Assembly: GCA_036785705.1 (NCBI GenBank)
Contig: JAWUZG010000173.1
Span: 4,511,001 to 4,575,000 of the forward strand
Length of the DNA: 64,000 nucleotides
Source: Acanthornis magna
Lineage: Eukaryota; Chordata; Aves; Passeriformes; Acanthizidae
Direction: 5' to 3'
The notes beneath the pieces are model-generated. The model worked only from the letters and a program-made list of their open reading frames with translations. It ran no database searches and had not been told where the DNA came from. The position numbers and the translations under genes are program-made. Numbering within the stretch: position 1 is the first letter of the stretch; each line of letters opens with the position of its first letter. Of this stretch, positions 1-12,650 are shown in pieces.

Positions 1-479
1 TGATTTTTCCCTTTTCTGCATATTTTTTTTCTTGCTCATCACTTAGATTTTTTTTTTCTTCAGTCCCATGTTGCTATTTTGTCAGTGATGACAATATGGA
101 AATCCATACATATTGGTATTCCAATAGAGATTTGCCTAGCCAAACAGAAGCAAAAAATTATGTGAATACAAATGTATTAACTGCAAAGATAAATCACAAC
201 CCGCAGGCAACTTGAATAAGTTGAGGAAAGAGAGGAAAAGATGTGGGGTGGGGAGTGCAGCTTGAAACCAGCTGGAGTCGGAGGATGGAACATCACACAA
301 AGAAATCAGGAAACATTTATAAGCATAACTTTTTAGTATCACACAAGCAGAAAATGTAGAGTGATTGAAAAGCAAGTAGGCCCACAACCACACTGCGTTG
401 GAGGAGTTTTATCGTCTTTGGAAATTCATCTGTGCTCATTGTCAGGCTTTTTACAACTCTACCTTGGTTTGGGGGTCTT

Positions 480-532
480 TTTCTTTCTTCTTCTCCTTCT
501 TCTTCTTCTTCTTATTAAAAAAAAAAAAAAAA
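480..532 (+). repeat. (CTT)n microsatellite joined to poly(A)
   Basis: A run of CTT triplets with interruptions (about 480-512) passes directly into an uninterrupted A run (about 517-532). The purine/pyrimidine strand bias switches at the junction. Small leucine- and lysine-rich open frames here are artefacts of the repeat. Confidence 0.85.
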
Positions 533-2579
533 AGTTTAAAAAATATGAACTTAGGAAAAGCCAATTTCATGTGCTGTTAATTTAATTCCCAACATAAAAC
601 CTTACTTCTTCTGATGGAAAATGAAATTACCCTTTCTACATCCGTTTTATCTGTCAATTAAATTCTTCTTTTCCCCCTTTCCTCCCCTCAAAGAAAAAAG
701 AACATGCACATTATTGGTTATATTTTCTGTGCTTGCAACAAAATGAAAATGGGAAGAGGTGGCATTAACTACAGTAAGTACACAAAACCTGCTTGATTAT
801 CATGTAAAGATGCTGGAATGACAACCCCAGAGACTCTGAATCTCCTTTGTGAGGTTGTAGATGTCTAGGCTAATTTTCATTTTCCATTTGTCCTGGTATT
901 GCATGGCAAAGCAGTTTTAATAATGGGACTCTTCACAGCGTTAACTATTAACCTTCCCATTTCGTGGTATCTTAAAGAAATGGCTTTTGGAGGCAGCTTT
1001 CTCTGCCTGAATTTCTATGTGAATAAAGATAGGAAAATGAAATGCATCTTTCGGGCAGAAAGAGGGGACATTCACTGTGATCCATTCTCTATGATTAATT
1101 TCAGGATGATATTTGTCTCTTCTTTATGTTGTCATTATTTGACAGTTATGAAAAAATCACCTTCTTTGGTCTGGCTTGGTTATTACTTGTATTACCTTAA
1201 AGCTGACTGGAAAACAGTACTTGAAAAAAAAATCAGCATTTCAAAATTGCAAAGAAAAAAATTGAGGTAGATTTTTTTTTTCCCTCCGTGTTTTAAATGA
1301 AGGGGAAAAAACCCCCAAAACAGCCAAAAACAAAACACCAAAACTACCTTCCAGGAATAAAACAAACCAAAATGATCCTTTAAATTTTTTAAGAGCATCT
1401 CAGAAGAGAGAAAAACAGATGCCATTTGTTAGGTAAATCCTAGAAAACTGCATAGCTCAACTGTAATATTTTGTCTGGCATATGAAGCTCTGAAATATTC
1501 TAATCCTTATCTGACACAAAGACACTACTGATAAATTGAAAATAAGGCACTTTTACCTTGCAGATTTTTTGCAGGTATGCTAGGGACTGGCAAGTGCCAG
1601 TGTTTGTGTGCTGGGAGGCATCTCCTGGTGAACCTTTTCTCTTTGCATTGCCACAACCCAAACTAAAATCCTCTTCTGTTTGCCCCTACAGGGGGTAGCA
1701 GGAGCAGCCATCCTTCAGCTGTGTCAGATGGGACTTCAGCTGCACTGAATTCCATGAGTGGATTTAACTCTGAAGTGGGGAAGTTCAGCTGGATTTCTTT
1801 TTTCTGTAACGTTTTAGAGGAGTATAGCTTGGAGGCTGTAAGCCAGAGGGCTGTGCAAATATATGACTTAAAACCTCTGCAACCAGATTTGCCAGAGGAC
1901 ATCTGCTGTCTTTTCTCTCAGAACAATTTTCAAGGAGGATATTCCCCTTCACTGCCCTTTGTCTTCAGTGACCTTGAGAAGAAGGACAAGTGAAAGTTAA
2001 ATACTTTCTGCTTACACCTGCAAGAGTTTGGGGAAGCTTAATGTGCAGTTCTTTACATCTCTCAGGGGTGCAGTGAGGGCTTTTTCCTGGGTGAACCTCC
2101 TCTTACTTGGAAAGTATTTGCACAGCTGAATGTATCCGAGAGTCTAAAGAAATAATACTGATTTTTTAAAATTTTTTTTTGTCCGACAATATATACATAG
2201 CCAACTAGAACTAGAACTGTTTCACTTCTGTCACAGCAGATGCATCTGAGGCATGAATCTCCTCACACTGACATATGTAAAAAACAAATGTAATTTGGTT
2301 AAAGTCAAAACTAGTATTATACCAGAGGAAAGTGATTGAGTGAAAAATCAGGCCTACAGCCTAAAAAGTGCATGTATATATGTATATAGAGAATCACTTT
2401 TTTTTTTTTAGCTTGACTACATACCCCCGGAAGGCATTCAAATCATGCACTCGCAGTTATTTGTTACTCCTGAAATGATTAAAGTAAATCACATTGTTTG
2501 ATATGAAAAATATGTTGTACACACACTTTTATTTTTCTCAGTGCTCTGCCCTCCATGCTGCATTTTGTAGGGTAATCAA

Positions 2580-2760
2580 AATGCAAAATACATTTTGAAA
2601 AATTAAATGAGAGACACATGTGTGAATCATGAGGTTATTTGCATGTTTGGCCCTTCAATTCATTAGGGATTTCAGTTTTTCCAGGAGGGAAACTGTCACA
2701 TTTACATATTCTTAGACAGGCACGCAAATATTAGTCAGAAACTATAGTTTATTCAATGCA
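2580..2760. promoter_or_regulatory. Candidate noncoding regulatory block with an octamer
   Basis: Repeat-free sequence with a perfect POU octamer ATTTGCAT at 2637-2644 and nearby AATTCATTAG and ATTAAAT homeodomain-like words. It is called only from word content and absence of repeats. No conservation data were available, and single octamers occur by chance in AT-rich DNA. Confidence 0.2.
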
Positions 2761-5700
2761 TTACAAGCTCCTGGGCTGCAAAACAGTAATTTCAGTTCTT
2801 GAGTAATATATGTTTTTGGAAATCTGGCATAATAACGCTGTATCATAGTATTGCCCACTAGGACCACTTATGATTTTGTCAGGTTTTCCATTATCAAGCC
2901 TTACATTCTGGGCCACGCACATTGTATGCCAGCCATATAAATTTGTTATCTGACACGCATGGTCTCAGTCCCAGAGCAAATTTCTTTTGCAAATTTCACA
3001 AAGAAAAATCATGGCAGCTTATTCAGAAGTTCCAGCTGAACCAGAGGGGACACAGCACCAAGAGCAAGGAAACCAACTAGCACAAGTCCTTTATGACCAT
3101 TTTGTGTTTCTGTGATCTCATGCCTTGCAGAGGTTTGCTGCTGCAGACAGAAATATGCATGCCAAAGAATATACACAGTGTAAATACACTGTTGGTAGCA
3201 CCTGTCAAGTGGAAAAGAAGCATCTGTCACCTATCTGGGAAGTGGGATGTAGTGTTTTATATAGCTTTGCTTGGCATAAATTCATGAAGCGGTGTAACAG
3301 AGTGGAGGTTACTTCAATGTATACTGGAGAAAATAGTTTACATCAGCTGACTTCCCTACTCCCTCTCCCCCATCTCATGTGGAGTTTATAATAACTGCTA
3401 AAAATTCCCAAGGGTAAATTCAGGCCTGGTTAGAGACAAGGTTACCACTAAGGTCATGAATCCAGCACAGCAAAAACAGCTCACTAGGCTGATATAAGTG
3501 CCAAAGGTTTCTTTAGCCAGTGTCAGGGAACAGTGTGATTAGTGTCACACAAGGTGCTACCTTCGGCTTCTAACCCTGATGCCCCAGGAGACATTCACAT
3601 TTACATTTATTTACCCTCGTCCATAGCCTGGGTGAGGCTTAAACTTATGCAGCTGGCTTTTTCAGAAAGTGAAGAAAGTTAAAATGTTTATAATGAAAAA
3701 CTGAACTCAGAGATGATGAAGATAGATATCCTTATAGAAATTCATTGGGAGAAAATATTGATTGAACCATAGGGACTGAATTAACCAATACACTCTTTCA
3801 ATTAATACTAACAGGTAGGAAAAGCTGACCTATGTGTAAATTTTTCTTTTCTTTGCACTAAAATATTAAGGACCACAATATCTGCTGAAAGTCATCACAG
3901 GAGCTTTGCAACCGTTCTAATTTCATTTTCACCAGACCATTTGGGGAACTGCGACTAGATGATTGCTCCCATTCACAAAATGTATGTAATACATTGACGT
4001 AAAAGAAACTCTGTAGACTTTGAGTTCTAGTTGTGCAATCAGGAAGGCTGCACAGAACCTCTTGACATGGCTAGAGGGGGCAAAATTGAAAGCTACTGGA
4101 CATCTGACATATGTTTGAAATAAGGGGGTATTTTTCTCCTAGTAGTATAATTATTAATATGTTCATGCTTTTTGTACACCACAACTTCTGACACACTTCT
4201 TAGTGTGCAGAGGAGCTATGCATATAGAAATCTGCTGCTCTGTAAATCCACATAGGTACCAGTGATTGTAAACTATTTGAAGGGACTTTTGCAGTCTGTC
4301 ATGTTCATGATCCATGGATTTAGGATTTCTCTGTGCACAGTTGCTGAGTACTCCAATGATCCATTATGCTGTATCAATGATACGTAGACTCTGGGTTGAT
4401 TGGAGATACTTGAATTATGCCTTATAATCCATAGCATGGTTCTCTGAGGATTTGCTAAGACACTGAAGATCTGTGCACTTTGACACAACCCCAAACAGTA
4501 CCGACAAATTAGGGTTTGCCAAAATTCCTCTACAGTAGAGTAATGATCATGCTTTTTTGCTCCACTGTAGTCCAAAGAGAGCTTATCTCCAATGGGGAAA
4601 CGATGCCAGCATAAAGTAATGGCTCAAGAACTTTTCTGGAGTCTTGGGAGGGTTTTACAGATCACACTGATTTCTGTGTTGCAATGCTTACATAGATGTG
4701 GAATCCTCATTTAGATGGTGTACATCAGTGCTAATAGGTTATGTATTTTTTGTCAGGGGTCAAGAAAGATATCTGAAAGAAAGTGTCCTGATCTAATGAT
4801 TTCTATTCTCCTTTATTTTATCTAATTAGTGTAGTAGTACACTATAAAACAATTATCTGAAATTCACTGGTTGTCTGAATCTACATAAATTACAAAACCA
4901 CAAATTCGAGAGAGGCAATATAATTCATTAAATACCACTACAACACTGTATGTTGGTTGCAGCCCCAATTCTGCTCTTTACCTGAGGGATAGCCATAGGC
5001 TTCTCATCATTTCCCCTTCTATTTCTGTCTTGCCTTTTTGTAATTTTATATTGTTTGTGAAGAGCTCTTCTCAGCTTTATCATTAAATATTTTGTAAAGA
5101 ATGTCTACCAGAAAAGCCAGCTTGGATGAGACATTTAAATCCTGTGGTAATAAAAATAAATGTAAGTCAGGATATTTTATATACTTATAAGGAGATAATT
5201 GTCTTTTTGGACAAGGAAAAAATATTGCCCACAATCCCAAATCCCAACTTTTTTGAAGATAACTCAGTAGGAGAATATTGCCATCAAATATATTCTCCCT
5301 TCCTTACTCTCCTGTGTTGGATTTATTCTAGTCACTTGTGTGAGTTAAGAAATATACAAAAAAAATGGTGCTTTCATTAAGATTAGAAAGCTGCAGCCCT
5401 TAAATCATTCATTTATGCAATTTTTAACTGTTTTTAACTAGCACAAAATAGCTCATTGGAATTATGCAAGTATAGATCATTTTAATTTGAATCATTGTGG
5501 AATCATAAAGGACTCCGTTCTTTAATTTTGTGCCTTCAAGTCAGACACTTTGATTAAAAAATAATAAAGCATGAGAGCTGGAGGGTCCTTGCAGGTTCTT
5601 CCAGCTATCATGGATCCCTGATCTTTGGTACTAATTCTTCTCATTAATATTAATAAAGGGCTGATAGGCCATCTCAAAGCATAGTACAAACCCCATGCAA

Positions 5701-5827
5701 TTAATTGCTTGTAGTGTTTTTATGCTTATTTTGCACAATGAGAAGCGATGCCTCAGGAGTCTAAATATCAGTTAATCGATAATATAAAATTCACTGGAAA
5801 TGAGCCCCTCAACTCCCTTTTTTTTCC

Positions 5828-6072
5828 ACAGAATCATAGAATCATTTAGGATGGAAAAGACCTTTAAGATCACCAAATCCAACTGTGAACCTGATACTAC
5901 TAAATACAGCACTAAGCCATAACCTCAAGAGCCACATCTACACATTTTTCAGATACCTCCAGGGATGATGGATCCACTGTTCCCTGGGCAGATCCCACCT
6001 GGCTGCAGCCTCTGTACAGTTACTTGTAGAGAGCAAGAAGGTGTTCCTTAAGCCTCCTTTTCTCCCTGTATA
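5828..6072 (-). mobile_element. CR1 retrotransposon 3' fragment
   Basis: The left edge reads ACAGAATCATAGAATC, followed by GGAAAAGACC and AAATCCAAC. This is the reverse complement of the avian CR1 3' terminus, so the element runs on the minus strand and is 5'-truncated. Further in, CTCCAGGGATGATGG, TGGGCAG and CCTCCTTTTCTCC match the usual order of the CR1 3' region. The central part between about 6000 and 6015 appears shortened by deletion. It is inactive; divergence from the typical pattern suggests an old copy. Confidence 0.9.
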
Positions 6073-7749
6073 TGTTGTACAATACATGAAGTGCTTGGTC
6101 ACTGAAAACACTGAAAACAAGCGCAATATCAGTGCAGATTTGCCCTAACAGAGTTTGTTCCAACTTTCCTGTAGCACGAGTGATGTTCCCTGTGGTCATG
6201 CAGTACGAAATAAAAAGTGATACTTACATTAATAGTAGTATTTAGTTTCCTGAGCTCCAGAGGCATTTAAAACAATTTTAGAATTCCAAAAATTTCCATG
6301 GGCCAGTAAATACCTTGGGGGATTTCTAAAATTACAGGAGAAACTTATATTTAGGAAATTGGAATATAATCTACAGATATTTATAAATTGTTGAAATCAA
6401 ATAATTGTTTAAAATTCTTGTTTTTCCATAGAGTTATCATCAAAGAAGAGATGGACGCAAATTCTAGAGATACACACCTCTGGTTTGATCTCATTTTATA
6501 TCATGGCTTTTATAGGTATCAAAGTGGTACGCACTAGAATGCATACCCTTCTTCTTGTACAAAAATCACAGTCTAGATTACTGTATATCATAAGTAAGAA
6601 ACTAATTTTCCTAGTTTATCAGGTGGGACTCTGTTATCTGAAGCAGTATACATTTAATGCAGATACACCATTTTGAGGAATACTCCAGAAACTGAGGCTC
6701 ACAGTCATTATGTCCAGTCACATAAAAATTAAATTTGTTTTTCTTTGCCCTTAGATGTTATTTTAATATTTTGTTCTTAATTTTTGTTAGTAGTTTTGCT
6801 TTTTAATCTCTGTTTACTGTGTTTTTCTTATTTCTCTCTTGAATTGTGAATCTGCTAAACTCTGTTCCTTATTACTAATTGAATCAAAATACCTGATCTA
6901 TAAAATCAGTTTTTAAATAACTTTTGTGTTTTATTCTACATTCTGTGTAGAAGAAAAGATGTTTGGGTTTTCTTTCTCAGGGACACATTCTTCAGCAACT
7001 GAAGTATTTCTGTGCTTGATGTACCTGATGTATGGCGCTTCGAAGAGTCTTGTTTTACTCTTCAAACTTTGCACTACACCAAAGCCCTCAAATTTTAAGT
7101 CCAGAGAGTTTATAGCCCAAAAGCAGTTTTTGCTTAGCAGTGCTTTTTCAGAAATTTTCCCAGTTTTCAGCAGGATAAAAAACAATTACTTGCTGTTTGT
7201 TTTTAAACAAAAACTAAAACAAAAACAACAACGACAACAACAACAACAAAAAGAGTTACAGAGAGAGAAAGAGACAACAGAAAAATCTGCATATGGCCCT
7301 TTGCTGCTTCTTTCAGTGCTGCAGTTTTTATAAGGTAAAATGCTAGTGTTTAGATTCCTTTTCTTCTCCACTGCTGCATAACAGAAAAGTGGTTTCAGGG
7401 AAGTAGAAACATTTCAGAAAAATAAGAACTTCTCTCCCATCCTGAACTGACCTACAAAGATGAATTGCCGACACTACAGAACAAAATGGAAAATGGTTTG
7501 GGTTTTTGTTCATTTTTAAGTACAATTTTGTACTAAATTTATTTTTATTGGTATAAAGGTTTAACCACTGCTGGCAACAAAGTACTGCATTATCTGCTTC
7601 CCTTCTGCCCTCTGGTAAGGAGGAGAATTGGAAAGAAAAGGTAATCCTCCTGGACCGAGGTAAGAACTATTTCATAACTACAAAAAATACATGATAAAAT
7701 AATAATATGTTATTTAATACTACTAATTTTCATGAAAATGGGAGAGAGA
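6073..7749. other. Gene-free unique DNA
   Basis: AT-rich sequence without a supported gene. The 135-codon open frame at 6926-7333 ends in a glutamine/lysine run made by the AAC-type repeat at 7205-7252. I see no conserved domain or splice context, so I treat it as chance. Nothing else recognisable. Confidence 0.55.
7205..7252 (+). repeat. (AAC)n-type simple repeat
   Basis: An A/C-rich tract of AAAAC units followed by ACA/CAA triplets with one CGA interruption. It encodes a chance poly-Q stretch in one frame. Confidence 0.85.
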
Positions 7750-8125
7750 AATAAAACCCAAGAGAACACCACTTCTCACCACCTGCTGGCCAATGTCCAG
7801 CCCATCCCCAAGCAGTGATCTGTCCCATCTGGACATCTCCCCTCAGTTAATACACTGTCCATGATTTCTTATGGTATGGAATATCCTCTTACCCAGTCTG
7901 GGTCATCTGTCCTGGCCATGCTCCCTCACTCCCTTGTGGCTTCTTGTGCCTCTGCTCATGAGCAGAGCATGGGACCCTGGAAAGTCCTTGATTTAGAATA
8001 AACATTGCTGAGCAACCACTAAAACCACTAATCAGTGTCTTATCCACATTATTCTCATATCAAATCAGAAATCATAACAGATACTAGGAGGAAAATTAAC
8101 TCTATCTCACTTGAAACCAGGGCAA
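7750..8125. mobile_element. Avian ERV-associated repeat fragment
   Basis: The ordered blocks CTCACCACCTGCTG, CAATGTCCAGCCC, TATGGTATGGAATATCC, CCAGTCTGGGTCA, TGTCCTGGCC, TGAGCAACCACTAAAACC and GAAAATTAACTCTATC match, in order and spacing, an interspersed avian repeat that I associate with ERVL-type elements. I am confident that it is an interspersed repeat. I am less sure whether it is LTR or internal retroviral sequence, so no strand is given. It has no intact coding capacity. Confidence 0.6.
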
Positions 8126-10187
8126 CTGGGGATGTCCAGATTAGGGAATGTGGTTTTGTAAAGCCAAATGACACAGGAGGTCCCCACTTTCTAGTCATTT
8201 GTATTCAAACGGATGTTTACGAGCCATTGTGCCTACTGGTACAGATGGTATTAAAAATAGGATTCACTCTGACAAAGAATCCCTAAAACAAATTTTTATT
8301 GCTGTTCTGTTGTTGATTTTCTGTTGTGTCATGGTACAGAAATTGGGTTTGAAGGAGGTCGGGCTGTGGCTGTTTCACATTGCAACCCTTTGGGGCCTAC
8401 AACAAAGGGTTATTTTGCTTCATATGGCTCACAATAACTGGTTAAATCCTGCAGCTATTCCTCTGGGCTTTTTACAGCTGGCTAAAGTATTTTTAGCAAG
8501 AATACGTTTTTATGCACACCTCTACCTATATTGTTTTATCAACAAGTATGAATTTATAAGGTCAAGTCTCATCCTTCAGGTAGTCTTCGTATACACATGC
8601 ACACATGAAAGAAAATGGTTTTAGGAAATGTCAGAATACTTTATATCAACATTTTCAGAATGAACTAGAATGTTTCATTTCAAAATGTCATTTTCATTTT
8701 GAAATTGATCTTTTTAAAGGGTAAGAAAAGGAGAAAAAAGTCTTAAATAACTTGAAAATGAAACACAACGTTTTCCAATTTGAATGAAACTTCCTGGCAT
8801 ACAAACCCAAACCCATTGATTTATTTCTTTTCTCTTTAACACTGAACTCCAAAGCTGGATATTCTCACAAGATGACTGTTTTACTCTTATGCCAAATCAG
8901 TGGCTAGCTAAAAGTGCACTTTCTGTTTTCTCTATGCCTGCACACAGGATGTACCCTCAGATATATTTTTCACAACTGCAGGCATAGCTACACTGATATG
9001 TAATTCCTACCCCTGCTCTGTTGAGAGAGATGGTAGATACCTTAAATTGTTATAAAATAAAATTTTGTCTGAGAAAGTTCTGAAAAAGTGGAAAAAGTAC
9101 AATTTTACCCTTTGTGAAGAGAATCCACAGCAAGGCAGAAAGCTCCAGGGATTTCAACATGTGGATCCATATAGTTTCTCCTGACTTTTTTTTTTTTCCT
9201 TGGGTTCTGGATTGTTTGAAATCCACTTGATTCATGGGGGTAATAAACAGCCCCCTCCCTGGCATCCCTTCTAATCAGCTGGTTGGCAGCAGCCAAGAGC
9301 TAACTAAACATTACTATTGCCTTTTGGTTCACTGTGAATTCTGATGAGGTCATGAATATAAAATTATTCTTCTTTTTTCAACTGTTATTATATAAAGAAT
9401 CTTTCTTCTCTCTCTCCTTTTTTTTTTTTTTTTTTTTAAACAAGTTCAGTATTACAAAAAGTGTTAGAGGAGACATTGCAGGTAATAAAAGGCATGCTAG
9501 TCTGGCATTGAATCAAATTAAAAATAAAGAAAACATTATCTTGAAATTAACTGTAAGCTTTTTTCCTTGTTACTCCACTTATTCTATAAAAATCTTGGGC
9601 TGAAATATAACATCTGAAACAAGTTCTTTTTCATATCATTGTCATTTGATGCAACAGATATTAACAGCCTGGACAAGCCAGGCAAACAATTACCTCTCTC
9701 TCTCACTCTGGCTCACAAACTCTTTTCTCCAATATCATTAACCTACCCAACTATTATGAAGGACTTGTCACTGCTAAACTCTGACTTAAATGTGCCATTC
9801 ATCATACCCTAAGAATATACCAACAAAAAATTAGAAGCTAAAAATACTACTAATAGCAATTAGTGCAGTTTCATGCAAAGTGGGTCTTGCAACATATTTC
9901 CTACTTTTGATAAAATAAAGGTCTGGTTTTTCAGGTATGGCAACTGAGTTTCAGCACACTCAGTTTTAGTATCCCATGACATTTTAGTTAAAACAAATAA
10001 TGAAGAAACTAAATAAGCAAATAAAACAGATTAGCTCTACCTGAATATACTTGTGTAACAGACAATTTTTTTCCTTAAATGCCTGTGTGGTATTTCTTTT
10101 GCATGCACTCAGATTAAAAGCAAGAAGCAAAGAAGAGCTGGTGTGGTAATAGAAATCATGTCCATGGATGGCAAAACCAATCTAAAC
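8126..10187. other. Gene-free DNA with a self-complementary patch
   Basis: No gene recognised. At about 8640-8800 there are repeated GAAATG, CATTTC, AAAATG and CATTTT words in both orientations, which may be a decayed palindromic repeat. Poly(T) runs lie at 9187-9198 and 9418-9437. The rest is unremarkable AT-rich sequence. Confidence 0.5.
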
Positions 10188-10301
10188 AGTTTGGGTGAGG
10201 CTTGTAGCAACCTGACCTAGAGGAAGGGTCCATGGCAAAGGGGTTGGAATTTGATGTTTCTTAAAGTCCCTCCCAACCCAAACTCTTCTGTGATTCTATG
10301 G
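10188..10301 (+). mobile_element. CR1 3' fragment, first of two adjacent tails
   Basis: Sense-orientation CR1 3' end: GTAGCAACCTGACCTAG, CCATGGCAAAGGGG, TTGGAATTTGATG, TCCCTCCCAACCCAAA, then TGTGATTCTATGG. 5'-truncated to about 115 bp. It belongs to the subfamily with the 'cctgacctag...catggcaa' block. It abuts a second CR1 tail directly. Confidence 0.9.
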
Positions 10302-10374
10302 TTATGGTTGGACTTGATGATCTTAAAGAACTTTTCCAACTGAAATGATTCTATGATCCTATTATTCTATTATT
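10302..10374 (+). mobile_element. CR1 3' tail, second of two adjacent tails
   Basis: A second, separate CR1 end follows at once: GGTTGGACTTGATGATC, TTTTCCAACTG, ATGATTCTATGATCC and short ATTCTATTATT repeats. Only about 73 bp is present. It is a different CR1 variant from its left neighbour, so it is more likely a second insertion or a composite end than a local duplication. Confidence 0.88.
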
Positions 10375-11340
10375 TTGGTTTTGGTCCAAGATCCTTCTTC
10401 TCCTGTTTCCGTCATTTGCTTTGTACACCATGCACGGATTCATTTGATTCCTCTCTGGGCTGATTCAGTCAGCTTATTCAGTAGTAAAAATATTCAGTTT
10501 ATTGTCAAGTTTCAGATAAATGTGTGTTATAGAAAAATAAAGAGGGAGGAGATAATTTCACTTTCAGCAGTAAAAAGGTATTTAAACTTCAACTTCATGA
10601 ATGCTTTCTACATGTTTGAATTCATATAGGATTATGGACTCATTCATACAGGATAGTGTGGACTTTAAAATAATTAAGTTATTTATTGTAGCTAAAATCA
10701 ACAGCTGTAATGTAATAAAACTGTTTTTTTCTTTTTTATCTTTTTTTTTTTTTTTTTTTTGTGGTACAGGAAGTCATATTATAGAAGCAAAAAAATCCAG
10801 TCAAGCTGGATCCCTAAGAAACTCTGAAATCAGTTCCCAAGCAGCCTCCAGAGGCAGTTCATAGCTGAATAACTGTATCCAGTTGATTTACAAATAGGGA
10901 GAAGATGCATAAGATAATGAAAAAAATCACTATAATAAAAAAATATTTACAGAAAAAAACTCTCATGAATCCCCCCAAGATAACATCTCCAAAGCTTTAA
11001 CCAAATCCTTGGACAAAAATTAATTTTTCTGCCATTTTTCACAGAAATCTCATTTTACAACAAAGAGTTATCATAGGAGGAGACTCCAGAAAACCCAGAT
11101 GTGTTTCATCCTCTCATGAGAGTAACTAACAGGACCCCACTGTGATAATCCTTATATGAACAAGGATGCATGAGTCCTTTCCTCAAAGGACTTGCAATTC
11201 AAATAAGTAGGGATGCAGGAATAATAACACGAAAAATTTTGAGAGGAATTCTTGAAACAAAGAATGATTGCACAGTTCACCTGCTGTGACACAAGTGCCC
11301 AGGCTTGGTAGATATTTGCTTGAGATATATGAAAAGTTTT

Positions 11341-11400
11341 TATAGAATTTACTGAGCTGGAAAGGACACGTCAGGAACATTGAGTCCACCCTGAGATCCC
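11341..11400 (-). mobile_element. Very short CR1 3' fragment
   Basis: TAGAATTTACTGAGCTGG, AAAGGACACG and GAGTCCACCC resemble the complement of a CR1 3' terminus. Divergence is high and the piece is short. The homology fades after 11400. Confidence 0.6.
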
Positions 11401-12039
11401 ACTATAGAATTTCCTGCCCCACACCAGCTGAAGAGCTCTCCCCATACTTAGCAATAAGGGCAGAGAGAGTGGCGTGTCCATCATTCCCAGTCCAATGGGT
11501 TAATATAAAGTGGAGTGGTTTGTAGCTTCAATTAATATTCAGTGTTTTGACTTGTAGCAGCAGATAACTGAAAATACCACAGATTCTTCCACCTTTGGCA
11601 CAAAGATAGGAGAGGAATCTATGGAGGGCAGATATCTCCAAATTCTGTGGTGAAATACCCAGATGTCATTAAGGTGAAGTCCACAAACATGTAGTGCTTC
11701 GAGAAAATTAAGAAAATTCCCACAATTTCCAAGGCAGAGTTTTAACAGAGAAGAAGACATTCTTTGCCATTGGCAAGTTTTCCCAACTTTATTTTAGAGA
11801 TTTTTACATCATTATTTTAGAGGTGTTAAAAGAACAAAGACCAGCAGAATAAGCAATGAAAGGCACTGGCAATTGTTGGGCTGTAATTCACATTTTGGCA
11901 CAGTTAGCTGAACAATAAGGATTGTATTTTAAGCAAGGAATCACACACAACTTATCTGTGATTTAAACTTGCTTCTCCCTTTCTTAAACACTTATTTAAA
12001 TACACATCAATGATTAAACTCATATTTCTTGGTGATCAA

Positions 12040-12650
12040 AAGCACCTTTATCCACGAATATTTGTCAACATTAACATTAAAACCGGTCAGAAATTGCAAA
12101 CAAAGTGCAGTCCAGTGACAGTGTGGAACTGAACTCCAGTGTTCCACTTGCAGCTAAAATCACTCAGACTATTTCTGCTGGGTATCCCATCTGTTTTACA
12201 CCTACAAGTTGATAGGCAGGAACATGAAGTCTCGGTGGTCAGTGCTGCCGGTCATACATAGCCTGCACGTTCAGCTATTGAAATACCACAGGGTCGGGAG
12301 CAGGTGTGAATTACCCAGAAGCTGTCGGATTGGTGGTGCCTGCTTGAAACAGCTGTAAGGGGTCCTGAACAAAGCACAGCAGTTGTAGTGAGAAAACTAT
12401 TAGCATATGCATGAATAAGTGGGTGTGAAAATGCTGGCTAACAACATGCAGTGTGTACTGTATTCCAGCTGAGTAGATGTAAAAAACATCCTCTTGACGA
12501 AGAAGTGTGAATTTCAGGGAGACAAGCCTGATGAAAGATAAAGATTTGTATTTGTTTCATTTGTTTAGATAAAGGGCCTTGTACTTTTGTGGTGTTATTC
12601 TGTCATAATTAGGTGAATTTTGCCCCAGTTTAAGGCAAATAGAGGAGGCA
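12040..12650. promoter_or_regulatory. Candidate conserved noncoding element
   Basis: About 600 bp of complex, repeat-free sequence with more retained CpG than its flanks. It includes a grainyhead-like AACCGGT (12081-12087), a nearly symmetric POU-like GCATATGCAT (12403-12412) and a GATAAAG word. No open frame with exon-like borders spans it. A developmental enhancer is a hypothesis based on composition only. Confidence 0.3.

Larger units (their letters stand above)
1..5827. other. Gene-free AT-rich unique DNA
   Basis: No exon, RNA gene or mobile element could be recognised here apart from the simple repeats and the candidate regulatory block listed separately. Open frames of 60-135 codons are scattered on both strands without protein-like composition or plausible splice context. 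An A/C-rich low-complexity patch lies at about 1300-1347. An acceptor-like tract is followed by an open frame at about 1690-1993, but it has no matching donor and I do not call it an exon. Confidence 0.6.

Noticed and set aside
6926..7333. A 135-codon open frame with a poly-Q segment
   Set aside because: The Q/K run comes from an AAC-type simple repeat. The rest shows no protein-like pattern or splice borders.
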